Of a DNA stretch of 64,000 bases, positions 48,001 to 58,611 are shown in pieces. The notes beneath the pieces are model-generated. The model saw only the letters and a list, made by a program, of their open reading frames with translations. It was not told the DNA's origin and did no database searches. The translations under genes and the position numbers were made by a program. Source of the DNA: Ooceraea biroi (lineage: Eukaryota; Arthropoda; Insecta; Hymenoptera; Formicidae); the NCBI RefSeq assembly GCF_003672135.1, contig NC_039515.1:10602001-10666000 (forward strand), written 5' to 3'. Positions within the stretch are counted from its first letter, which is position 1. Each line of letters starts with the position of its first letter.

Positions 48001-49636
48001 TGATTTGAAAAAAACAAGGAATATTTTCTCGAAAGGAAAGAAGCGCGCGCTTGGCATTATCAATGAATCTGGCAACGGTTTTTGCAAGTAAAAATATCGA
48101 AGCACGTGATATAGTTAATATTATACTTAAAGCTAACTGACTTCGAATATTAAACACATTTTGACGTCTTTTCGAAAATATTTAAATAACAAAATAATGT
48201 AATTATAAGATTGAATGTTATTAAGATCACGATGAACAATTTTCCATTGCAAATAAATTGCATTTTTGTAAGGTGAATGTTAAGACATTATTTTCCATTT
48301 CAAATATCAACGATGTGTTCCAAACATAGTTAAATAATACAAAACAATACATAATAGCAAATGGAAAATTTCGTAGTTTAATAATTTTTAAATCCTTTTA
48401 AATTCGTAATTCTTCTTAGGAAATATAAAAATATACGCTCTTACCTCTATTGATCTAAATCTCGATGCAACCGTTGCAACTGACCACAATTCGACCTTGG
48501 AACCACGTGTTAGAACTAATAATTTTGATACTTCGTCTCCATCTGAAGAGTCATCCTCTGGTATGTAAGGGCACCAGATTACTCTGTGACTAGTTGGAGA
48601 AGCATCTTCGGCATCTACTTGCAGTACCAAGCTACACAATAATTCAGACGGAGTTGACTCGATCGTGTGTATAAAAAGTGATCCTGAATAGTCGATACAT
48701 GCGAGAATTGCGTTTGAAACATGGGCAAACGCAAGATCTTGAATAGCACCACGCATTCCTCGCAGGAGTGCTCTGTGTTCCAATTCTTTGTAGACGACGC
48801 GAACTACTCCACCACCGGTACCAACTACAAGATGAAGAAGATAGCTTGAGTTCCATAATCGCTTGTAAACGTATCAAGTTTGGAATTCAAAGAATCAACC
48901 TCGTGTACGAAGCAAGTAGATTATCTCAATTATACTAATAATTACCTTTAATACCATAGGCTAAATATTTGCCGGATACATGCACAGCTAACAGCTGACC
49001 AGTATAAAGATGATGATCCCATGTAAAGTCAACAATATTTTTTAGTTTCACCTTTGAACTGCCGTGATCATGATCGCCAGGGGAGGGAACAATGGTCACA
49101 TTTTTGCTACATAATTCTACTGAATACTGATCCTCGTGGCCGTTGAATTCCCTGTGGAGACGAAACATTATACTTGAATATCTGTATAAACTGATTCTTT
49201 CTTGGCTAGAATCACTCGTTAGCTAATATAAAGGAAAGTATTAAAACTGTTACAAGATACGTTGCTAAACCTGTATTTCACACAAAAGTTTAAGGCAGTT
49301 GAAACACAATGCTAGACAGGTACGAATCATGGAACCAAGTAACTCAATTGTAACGTTTGCTCAGATCAGTATCAGTTAATAATCCCATGCTCAGTATGGC
49401 AAACCACAAGTCTCCAGATTTTTTATCACTTTTTCACATCTTCCGCGTGAATGTAAAAATTTTATGTGGAAGCCACAGAGTAGCCACGAGACTGATCTTG
49501 CCGCTTGCTGGCATGACATAACAGAATAGCTCGCACATCGCGAGAACTCGGAAACTCATGTTTGGTCTTCTGGGAAACTTACACTGTCTGCTGATAGTGG
49601 AGGTGCCTCAGGTTGCCCTCCCCGGTCTTAATCATG
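45026..49636 (-). CDS. EDC4: Enhancer of mRNA-decapping protein 4 (EDC4/Ge-1)
   Basis: Eight minus-strand exons are phase-consistent (1085 residues): 49636-49584, 49151-48946, 48824-48445, 47999-47731, 47645-45985, 45902-45695, 45612-45322 and 45215-45026 (stop). The N-terminal WD40-like part shows GSSKVKLKNIVDF, LSPDGTALATASTDGEVKFF and ELKVWSCELWTCLQTI. A Ser/Asp-rich linker follows, then a long coiled coil and the Ge-1 C-terminal helical domain (GQLNAAFQQALSASDLGLVV, DPNDPVTREHMG). EDC4 is the scaffold that joins DCP1 and DCP2 in P-bodies. ATG 49634-49636 is the first in-frame Met of its exon. That exon begins at an acceptor (49652), so additional upstream coding exons are possible. It is shorter than human EDC4 (about 1400), mainly in the linker. 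Confidence 0.94.
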
Positions 49637-50559
49637 TCGCTGGCCGCGTCTCTGCAAAAATGACAGCATAATTACAAGCGTAACGTAACGCGTTGCGCGC
49701 CCGGGTCCCGTCCAGGCGATTCCTAACCCTAGCCGGTAGCCAACATGCCGTCGCGCTCATTGGCACCTCCGGGATTCTTGTGTACTCGGCCGCCCCCCCT
49801 CACCTCTCAGGCATAAATGCCGTTGTTCGTCGTGTCGCTCGAAACGAATAGATCAATTGAAGATCACCCGTGCGCTCATCACCGTTGTAGCTACGACGTC
49901 GAGGCGATATCAGCATGCAAGCAGGTCGACTCGGCAATCCCCAACGAAAGTGAAACGTCAGGCGACCATCACCCACTTGTCAGCGAGCGGAGAAGAAGTC
50001 GCAGTGCTGCCAATGCGTGCGGCGGGTTTCTCCTACGGCGCGAATGGATACCGTGGATAGTGAATTCGAGCGCTCGCGCGCACACACGCCGCGATGCACA
50101 CTCGCGAGTTGTATTTATTTTATACAGAAACGACGGAATTATCTAGCTACGCGTCGTGAAATTGATTTCCGCGTGACTTTGAAATGCAAATGAAATGGAA
50201 ATGTAAACCATGTTGTATATGCACCGAGTGCAATTTCGAAATCTTTTTTATTCAAGTATTCGAAGATTTATATATTCTAAAATTGAAAGATTAAGGCCTG
50301 ATTGCACAAGTTATTTCTACAACCGGAGAATTTAATTATTTTAATGAAGAATTTACGGATGTCCGATATTACGACGTCCAAATCTAGTGGGAAAATTCAT
50401 TTTCTAGAGATTCTATTACCCCTATAACATTTTCTGCAATTGCAAATGTGGCAACAAATTATATATATGTTTGCCGGAAGGTCGCAAATGGAAAACATAC
50501 TTTGTTAACATACTTTGTTGCAATTCTGTTAGCACACTTCCGTCAATATGCAACATTTT
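49637..50559 (-). promoter_or_regulatory. 5' region of EDC4 and flanking spacer
   Basis: The first-exon 5' part reaches 49652, and a possible upstream non-coding exon with donor gtgagg lies near 49800-49820 on the minus strand. From 49680 to 50150 the DNA is relatively GC-rich, as expected for a promoter. No gene was recognised on the + strand. Confidence 0.4.
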
Positions 50560-50727
50560 CACCGTTCTATTGTCAGATTTGCTCTAATGTTGTCGTCAAT
50601 TTGACTGTGGAATATGTTCGTCAGATTTGGTTCACATTGGAGACCAACTGAGGACACAGTAGGCTCTGGCTTTGGCATTATAGTTCCGCTGACATTTGTT
50701 TCTCATTTGGCAAATCCCACAACCAAA
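50560..50727. repeat. Dispersed repeat, short copy
   Basis: CTTTGGCATTATAGTTCCGC, GGTTCACATTGGAGACCAAC and GTCGTCAATTTGACTG are all present in inverted orientation at about 59600-59750. Non-coding. Confidence 0.8.
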
Positions 50728-51217
50728 AGGTCTGTTCTTTTTAGCTGCACTGCTGAACTAGTGCAATACGTTAAAGTGAGACAAGTATATTTTTTTCTCA
50801 CTCTAACTTAAGGGGAAGCTGGAGTTGCTAGTGAACTATTTTTTCACTATAGCGATGGTAATTGCAGTTTCGAAAATTCTCTTTATTGCTTGTGCAGAAT
50901 AAAAAATCCTTTTCCACAAATGAAATATAGATAGAAAGAAAGCCCGCTCTACAGGACTTTATATTCAAAATGGAAAAAAGTTAAAAACTTGCATTTGCTT
51001 TTCTAACTCTTTTCCATTTTGAATATAAAGTCCTGTAGAGCGGGCTTTCTTTCTATCTATACTTCATTTGTGGAAAAGGATTTTTTATTCTGCACAAGCA
51101 ATAAAGAGAATTTTCGAAACTGCAATTACCATCGCTATAGTGAAAAAATAGTTCACTAGCAACTCCAGCATCCCCTTAATGCACCAGTTTAGAGGTGCAG
51201 CTAAAAAGAACAGACCT
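50728..51217. repeat. Palindromic MITE, family B, interrupted by a TTAA element
   Basis: The arms AGGTCTGTTCTTTTTAGCTG (left) and CAGCTAAAAAGAACAGACCT (right) are inverse. The right half is separated from the left by the 364-bp TTAA element 50812-51175. With that insertion removed it matches the uninterrupted copy at 36789-36909. Confidence 0.9.
50812..51175. mobile_element. TTAA-flanked palindromic element, type 2 (simple copy)
   Basis: It is bounded by TTAA at 50808-50811 and 51176-51179. The left end GGGGAAGCTGGAGTTGC and the right end GCAACTCCAGCATCCCC are inverse apart from small differences. The core is the same AAAGCCCGCTCTACAGGACT palindrome seen at 29054-29678. Non-autonomous and probably piggyBac-mobilised, judging by the target. 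Confidence 0.9.
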
Positions 51218-51409
51218 ATTATGTTTGCTGGGTAATTATGTGAATTATCTCCGATAAGATAAGTTAAATTCCGGTTAAAATAAGTTGTGGAATCGGGATG
51301 TAATTTTGTCTCTGCGCAATTTTGCATTAGTACAAGTTGATTACATGCATAGAACACTCATCTAATCTCCCTATAGCAATTTTGAAAACCTACATCTACA
51401 TATATGTAT

Positions 51410-52261
51410 CCCAGGCAGCACATGTTAGCCTAATATATGTTTCTTAGACGTATCTAATGTCTAAGAAACATAAAGTACCATTTAAGAAACGGTTTAAATA
51501 GAAACCGTTTTTAGACTTAAATTTTAAAAACGTATTTTTCACGTTTCCACAGAAACGAAAAATGTGTTTTATTAAATTGATTCGAAATTTATAATTATAA
51601 TATAGAAAAAATAGTAATTTCTACTTAATTTGCGAGTATTAATTATTTTTACACCATACGTTTCAATGTACATACTCGATTATGGATGTTGGAGCGGAAA
51701 GGGCGAGGTAACCGGAGAAATCGGAGCACTTTGGTTTTAACACACAGAGTTTATTCTAACAAGTAATAAGTAACCAAAGAAGTTCATACAATGAGAAATA
51801 ATTAAGAGAAATAATTAAGAGAAATAATTAAGAGAAAAGAAACTCAGTCTCTACTCTACAGAGCTGTACTGTACGGAAGCCGGAACTCGACAGAGGTAGA
51901 GCACGAACGCGTGTACTGGTTTTATTAAGAAGACGTGCCCGCATCAGCGCCATCGCTCGCATCGATTAGCTATCGATTAATCTATCGATATCTCCGTTTA
52001 TCGAGATTTATCATTACGAGAAATTATCCTCTAACAATGGAACAAGAGATAAAAATCAACATAAGTGTGTGTGTGTGAGATTCCCGCCTCTGATTCACCA
52101 AGCGACCGATACATGGCCAGGCCAGGCGTGACGTTCTCGCAAGAAACATTTGCGTTATCACCTTATAAATACCCATCCGGAAAACCGATCCAGTACTCAA
52201 AGAAACGTTTCAATAAAATGGTTATGAAACGGCTTTGAAACCATAATGTGTGCTGCCTGGG
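51410..52261. repeat. Foldback element with CCCAGGCAGCACA termini
   Basis: It begins CCCAGGCAGCACA and ends TGTGCTGCCTGGG. Sub-terminal inverse similarity is limited (AACGGTTTaaataGAAACCG against GAAACGGCTTTGAAACC). The interior contains aattaagagaaat direct repeats (about 51800-51835) and no gene. Confidence 0.75.
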
Positions 52262-52720
52262 ATATCTAATTCAGAATAATACAATTTATTTAATATTTCG
52301 TTTATACCTTCGGGGACACAATATGTCTTCTTGTTTTTGCAAAGGATTGTGTAGTGTAAAGTTGATCCCTTGGCTCTCAAGGTCTCAAGTTCCTTTTTAT
52401 CCTCTCCCATTTGATGATTTTGATGATCGCGCCCGTCTTGTTCGAAGTGATAATTCGCACGATCATTCCAACAGTCCAACTGCGAATTTCATTCTAGCAG
52501 TTCTCTTCTTTGGTTTGAGTTTGTACTCTTCGTTTTCACATATCTAAAAAGTGGAACATATAATTAATGATAATAAATAATAATAATTATTATTATATCA
52601 GACAGATTATTATTATATCAGATAGGCTTCGCGACGACCATGAATTTGACTGGCCTAATGCGATGGTGGTTCATCAAGAACCGCATAATAAAAAAAGAGA
52701 AATTGCAGTAATGATATATA

Positions 52721-53130
52721 CAGGGTGGACCAATAACTCTGTCCACCTGGAATATCTCCATTATTTTTAGAGATACAAAAATTTTGTACTTATAAAAGTT
52801 GTACGGTACCGAGAGGGCCATAATATCCTATCAAATTTTTTTCTAGGTGGAGGCGCTTCAGAGATTTCAAGGTCATCTCAATTTTTTTAAATGGCATACT
52901 ATACTTTTTTATTATTAGTGTAATAGCGGGTGTTTAGATGATTTCAACGACCTATAATACAAGGTCATTCGGCATTAAATAAAAGTGTAAAACGATGATT
53001 CTTACCTTGCTTATAAGAGATGCTCGAAGTGATGTCCGTTTGCATCGATGCAGTACTGAAATCTTTGAATTGCTGAAGCACGTACATTTCTTAATGTTTC
53101 TGGACTAATTACCATAATGCACATGCTGCA
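52721..53130 (-). mobile_element. Tc1/mariner-type element, 3' end fragment
   Basis: It starts with CAGGGTGGACCAATAACTC after a TA, then has about 290 bp of non-coding terminal sequence. On the minus strand there is a coding remnant ending ...GHHFEHLL-stop, matching the GGHHF-type C-termini of the neighbouring transposases. The rest of the element is missing. Confidence 0.72.
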
Positions 53131-53420
53131 ATACTTCGTTGGTATGGTATGGACGAATTATTCTTGATATCTGAGATTAATTCATTGTTTCATATTTTCC
53201 GCTTTTCGGTAATGTAATATTTACATTTCTTACTATAATAAATTCCAGAGGTCTAGATAAACTAACAATAAGATGTCTTAGACTTTAGTACTAGTAGAGC
53301 TTTCAGAAAGTGATCAGTCTATTTAGTTTAGTTTTCCTGTGATTTTGGTGATTCAGTCTATGTGAAAATGTTTTTGTTTAATGAGCAAGTAGATTAATCT
53401 CAGATATAATGAATATAAAG

Positions 53421-53532
53421 ATCATGTGCATGTTAAATGGAATGTAAGTTCACATTCGGTGTTGTATTTCTCAAATTTCTCAATGCAAAAATATGGGCGT
53501 AAACGGCTGGCCGCTCTCAGGTTCCTCTCTGC
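53421..53532. repeat. Dispersed repeat, copy 2 (inverted relative to 36651-36765)
   Basis: GTGCATGTTAAATGGAATGT through CTCTCAGGTTCCTCTCTG is the inverse of 36651-36765. Together the two copies define one family. Confidence 0.8.
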
Positions 53533-53576
53533 TACTATATTGCTAGCACCGTAGGATGAGCGGGCAACAACATTAA

Positions 53577-54160
53577 GGGGATCCTGGAGTGGCCAGTGAA
53601 CTCCTTCGCGGCGTCTGTATTACCGGCGGAATCGGTAATTTTCCTGCATTTTCTTTTTATTGAATTCACAGAATGAAAATTCCTTTTCCACGATGAAAGT
53701 ACACACAATAATGTAGTGTGAAAAGCAGGACTTAACTTTCCAAACGGAAAAAAATCACAATTTTTTATTCAGCCACGATTTCACAGGCATACGTAGGCAC
53801 GAAATGATCACGAATCTTTCTGCACTAATTACTTTTACACTAAGCTTCTAAACTCATTTCTAAAAGCTTTCTCATATTCTTTCATTTTGTTCCGTCCTTG
53901 CGATTATTGAATTTTGGCCACACAAACTGCAAAACATTTATATTAAGAACATTAATGTACGAGGTGACGTCACAATAAGCCGATAATAAAACTGTAAATT
54001 TTTTTATCGTTTTTAACATAAAGTCGAGTTTCGCTCGGTATATTTCTTTGTATACTTTAATCGTGGAGAAGGATTTTTCATTCTATACAATCATTAAAGA
54101 GTAATTAGTACAGTAAGATCGACCAATTCCGCCGGTAATACAGACTACTCCAGGATCCCC
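53577..54160. mobile_element. TTAA-flanked element, type 3
   Basis: It is bounded by TTAA at 53573-53576 and 54161-54164. The ends GGGGATCCTGGAGT and ACTCCAGGATCCCC are perfect inverses and resemble the GGGGATGCTGGAGT ends of type 2. The 584-bp interior has GGTAATACAG/CTGTATTACC-like inverse pieces near the ends and no coding capacity. Confidence 0.82.
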
Positions 54161-54946
54161 TTAACGGGAGAGATAGTGCACCTCAGCCCGTTTGCGCATG
54201 CGTTGGAAATTGCCCGTCTAACCTAAATATGCATACGGATTACTATTCATGTCGATCACGTCGGTTGATTTTATTCTTCTTTTTGAAGACATTTATGAAA
54301 AATGGATCGAAGGTGCTACTTGTGCAGTAATTATAAGGAAAGTGATAAAATTGTTTTGCATCGGTAAGTATTAAATTCATTATAAAAGTATGTTTAATAT
54401 TATTGTATGAGGTTTGCGCGGTGAAAAGACGCAGGTTTGCAGTTAGCACTTTATATATACAGGGTGTTTCACACAAGGGTAAAAACCTTTCGCCCACAGG
54501 TAGATAACGTCAGATCGAATTAAAATGTCCTAAACCATTTTGCGATCTGCGCAATAGTTAACGAGTTATTAAGTATTAAAAATCGCGGTATTAGTCCGGC
54601 CTACTGGCGAGTCAGTGCGCGCGAGCCAGAGCGGGGCGGGGTAGGCGGGAATAATAGGATGAGCCGCTCGCGCGAGTCGCGGCGCGACGCGATAGCGGGT
54701 ATCGGATTACAGCAGCAAGCGAGACAACGCGCGGAAAATAATTGTTACATATTTCTTTTTGTGATGTACACGCAAGTTTTCTTTATTAATATTAATAATG
54801 TTAATTAATATGGTTATTAATTAATATTATTCACCATAGTATTATTTAATATTTTCGTGCTATCTTTTCCACACCACTTTGCAGTAGATAGCATGGCGCG
54901 TTTTTTTTAAGTGGTTTCCCCAATAGGCCTAATCCACTCTAACTAA

Positions 54947-56166
54947 TTAATGTAAGAATTGTTCGAAGTGCCGTCCTCCTTCTCGTACACAGATTTCGGC
55001 TCTTCGAGTAATATTGCGCGTCGCACGGTGCGCCATGTCCGGCGTGATGGTATCGAAGGCCGCAACAATAGCTTCACGAACTTCTTGTTCCGTACCATCA
55101 CGCCGGTCCTCTATCGCAGTTTTAATGTACCCCCATACAAAATAATCGAGTACATTTAAATCAGGCGACCGTGCCGTCCAGATGATTGGGCCACCTCGAT
55201 CCATCCACCTGTCCGGAAAACGCGCGTCTAAAAGATTCCGTACTTATCTGCTAAAATGTGCAGGAGCTCCATCGTGTTGAAAAATCAACTCCGCCCGTAC
55301 GTCGAGAGGGACATCTCCAAGAAGAGCCGGAAGTTGATTTGCGAGGAACTCTGCGTATAATTGCCCGGTTAGCCTGGGCGGAAGGAAGTACGGACCGATC
55401 TGAGAATTATCAAGAAACGTTAGTAGATAAGTGCGGAAGAAAATTAGCTGAAATACAAGGTGCACTCACCACTTGATCTCCAATCATGCCGGCCCAAACA
55501 TTTATGGCCCAACGGCGCTGAAATGCGCCTTGTCGAACAGCGTGCGGATTTTCTTCTTCCCAACGTACGAAGTTGTGAGAGTTAAACACCCCGTTCGGTG
55601 TGAAGGTGGCCTCGTCCGTCCACAGGATGCGGTCGGGGAAAGAAATATTCCGCCGACACTGCGCGAGGAACCCTACATGCATTTTATTGAGAATTAACAC
55701 GAATGCACAACAAATACTGTAAATGTTAAATAAGAGTAATGAAAATACCTTCACAGAAGAAGATGCGCGGTTGTGCATCTCCGGGAAGAAGTTGCTGCAC
55801 ACGTTGATAGTGGTAAGGTCTTAGACCACTACGCCGTAATGTACGATGCACCAAACTGTTGGAAATTCCAAGTGCACCAGCAACGCGACGCACGCTGTTT
55901 CTGGGATTTCGTTCGAATTCCCGTAAAATCCGTTCTTCTGTACGAACGTCGTGACGCATTACTGCACCGGGTCGTACGCGATTTGGAACGACGGATCCGG
56001 TTTCCCGTAATCGCTGGATACAGCGCGTAAGTGTTACGTACGACGGATGTACACGGTCAGGAAATCTTTCCGCGTAAAGACGTACCGCGGTATTTCCGTT
56101 TTCACCCGCCATCCCATACGTTATCACCATATCGGTGTATTCTCTCGCGGAGAACTGGGCCATCAT
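54947..56166 (-). pseudogene. Tc1/mariner-type transposase, left arm, with two introns and a shared stop
   Basis: Exons on the minus strand are 56166-55749, 55672-55470 and 55399-54947. The N-terminus MMAQFSAREYTDMVITYGMA is the family helix-turn-helix. LWTDEATFT, FQHDGAPAH and RSPDLNVLDYF carry the three catalytic Asp residues. An in-frame TAA lies at 55246-55244, just after APAHFSR. The introns have GT-AG borders and restore frame. The stop predicts a truncated protein lacking the third Asp. Confidence 0.85.
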
Positions 56167-56379
56167 GCAATAATCGTTAAACATTTTTCGATGTATCAAT
56201 AGAAAAGTTTGTTGTAGTTAAAAAATTGAACCGCAGGTACGGAATGTCTTTCTTCCTGCACTGGCGGCTTTTGTCGACTGTTTGCGATCGTCAATTGTTT
56301 ATGTCGCCGTTCTCGTCTTCGACGCTTACACTGTAGTGCACGATTTGATTCCGTACGAGACAAATCGAGCTATTGTTGC

Positions 56380-57599
56380 ATGATGGCCCAGTTCTCCGCG
56401 AGAGAATACACCGATATGGTGATAACGTATGGGATGGCGGGTGAAAACGGAAATACCGCGGTACGTCTTTACGCGGAAAGATTTCCTGACCGTGTACATC
56501 CGTCGTACGTAACACTTACGCGCTGTATCCAGCGATTACGGGAAACCGGATCCGTCGTTCCAAATCGCGTACGACCCGGTGCAGTAATGCGTCACGACGT
56601 TCGTACAGAAGAACGGATTTTACGGGAATTCGAACGAAATCCCAGAAACAGCGTGCGTCGCGTTGCTGGTGCACTTGGAATTTCCAACAGTTTGGTGCAT
56701 CGTACATTACGGCGTAGTGGTCTAAGACCTTACCACTATCAACGTGTGCAGCAACTTCTTCCCGGAGATGCACAACCGCGCATCTTCTTCTGTGAAGGTA
56801 TTTTCATTACTCTTATTTAACATTTACAGTATTTGTTGTGCATTCGTGTTAATTCTCAATAAAATGCATGTAGGGTTCCTCGCGCAGTGTCGGCGGAATA
56901 TTTCTTTCCCCGACCGCATCCTGTGGACGGACGAGGCCACCTTCACACCGAACGGGGTGTTTAACTCTCACAACTTCGTACGTTGGGAAGAAGAAAATCC
57001 GCACGCTGTTCGACAAGGCGCATTTCAGCGCCGTTGGGCCATAAATGTTTGGGCCGGCATGATTGGAGATCAAGTGGTGAGTGCACCTTGTATTTCAGCT
57101 AATTTTCTTCCGCACTTATCTACTAACGTTTCTTGATAATTCTCAGATCGGTTCGTACTTCCTTCCGCCCAGGCTAACCGGGCAATTATACGCAGAGTTC
57201 CTCGCAAATCAACTTCCGGCTCTTCTTGGAGATGTCCCTCTCGACGTACGGGCGGAGTTGATTTTTCAACACGATGGAGCTCCTGCACATTTTAGCAGAT
57301 AAGTACGGAATCTTTTAGACGCGCGTTTTCCGGACAGGTGGATGGATCGAGGTGGCCCAATCATCTGGACGGCACGGTCGCCTGATTTAAATGTACTCGA
57401 TTATTTTGTATGGGGGTACATTAAAACTGCGATAGAGGACCGGCGTGATGGTACGGAACAAGAAGTTCGTGAAGCTATTGTTGCGGCCTTCGATACCATC
57501 ACGCCGGACATGGCGCACCGTGCGACGCGCAATATTACTCGAAGAGCCGAAATCTGTGTACGAGAAGGAGGACGGCACTTCGAACAATTCTTACATTAA
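56380..57599 (+). pseudogene. Tc1/mariner-type transposase, right arm, mirror copy
   Basis: Exons are 56380-56797, 56874-57076 and 57147-57599, the exact mirror of the left-arm gene. It carries the same in-frame TAA at 57300-57302. The shared defect shows that one arm was copied from the other after the mutation, or that gene conversion homogenised them. Confidence 0.85.
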
Positions 57600-57645
57600 T
57601 TAGTTAGAGTGGATTAGGCCTATTGGGGAAACCACTTAAAAAAAA

Positions 57646-58050
57646 AATTTGTAACGTTGCAACGTTGCTGCAATATTGGTGCAAGCTTCTGTGCTGTATG
57701 GGTCCTGACAACTTCTTAGAGTATTCATTTCGAAGTACTCCTCATCAACAGATGTATATACTTTATGAATTCAAAAGGAACAGTGTTTGAGAACAGAAAA
57801 AGAACTTACTCAGATAACACAAACACTTTCTATGAACATTCAATGAATATGCGTCGAGAATATTAAGAATATTCTAAAAATGTACTAGAAAACATTCTAT
57901 AAATTTACATAAAATGTTGAAATGAGACCAATTTAAATATTCTAGATAGATCCAAAGAATATTCTTTAGCATATTTCAAGAATATTCATAGAAGCTGTTT
58001 AGTACAATCTAAAGAACATTTACAGAATATTCTACAATTGAATTATATTC
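57646..58050. repeat. Half of a CCCATACAGCACA-type foldback element, then AT-rich spacer
   Basis: GTAACGTTGCAACGTTGC leads to TGTGCTGTATGGGT at about 57690-57703, the inverse of the terminus of the element at 15622. The rest to 58050 contains loosely repeated AGAATATTC motifs and no gene. Confidence 0.6.
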
Positions 58051-58197
58051 AAGCTGCGTTCTTCCAAAATTCACTGTCAGTACTGAAAATCTATAGTGTA
58101 TGTCACATATACTTATATAATATAATAGTATACGTATAGTATACGTGACATAAACTATAGATTTCCAGTACTGACAGTGAATTTTGGGACGCAGCCT
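58051..58197. repeat. Palindromic MITE, family A (third copy)
   Basis: AAGCTGCGTTCTTCCAAAAT is mirrored by ATTTTGGGACGCAGCCTT, with CACTGTCAGTACTGAAAATC and its inverse in the arms. The centre holds an extra TATACGTATAGTATACG stretch. Confidence 0.85.
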
Positions 58198-58611
58198 TAA
58201 TGAAAACAACAAAATATGTTTTATCATATACATATAATAAACATAGTTATGATATAGGATAGATTGCAATTGATTATTTATAATATATGTATATATAAAT
58301 TCACAACTAAATTAGTATATTACAACTTATGTATAGGATGACTTATATATACATGATGAAACATATTTTGATGTTATTTTTTATCTTTTTTTATCAACAT
58401 ATGTATTTGTATCTAACTGATCAATGATGGAAAAATAAATATAATTTATATACATAGTATATATTTCAAACATGAACACTTGAACACTTGCAAAATGAAC
58501 ACTATATATGAAGACGTAAAATAATTTGTCGCCAATTTGCGTATGGTAATCCGGAAGTGCTCCACGTGAAAGTGAAACGAAAAAGAGATTAGGTTATGAG
58601 TTGGTATTTCC

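Larger units (their letters stand above)
54460..57645. mobile_element. Tc1/mariner-type element in a near-perfect head-to-head palindrome
   Basis: Two arms, 54902-56170 (minus) and 56377-57645 (plus), are inverse copies of the same transposase-bearing sequence. Mirror coordinates sum to a constant 112546 at every landmark checked, so there are no net indels, and only about one coding difference was noticed (a D/N change). The arms flank about 206 bp of unique sequence. The left arm continues outward to a terminal repeat CAGGGTGTTTCACACAAGGG at 54460 with TA before it; the right arm ends at 57645 without it. No terminal repeat was seen at the centre. Confidence 0.85.

Noticed and set aside
57646..57705. 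Right terminal repeat of the palindromic transposon
   Set aside because: The sequence belongs to the CCCATACAGCACA foldback family; the CAGGGTG terminus is absent on this side.
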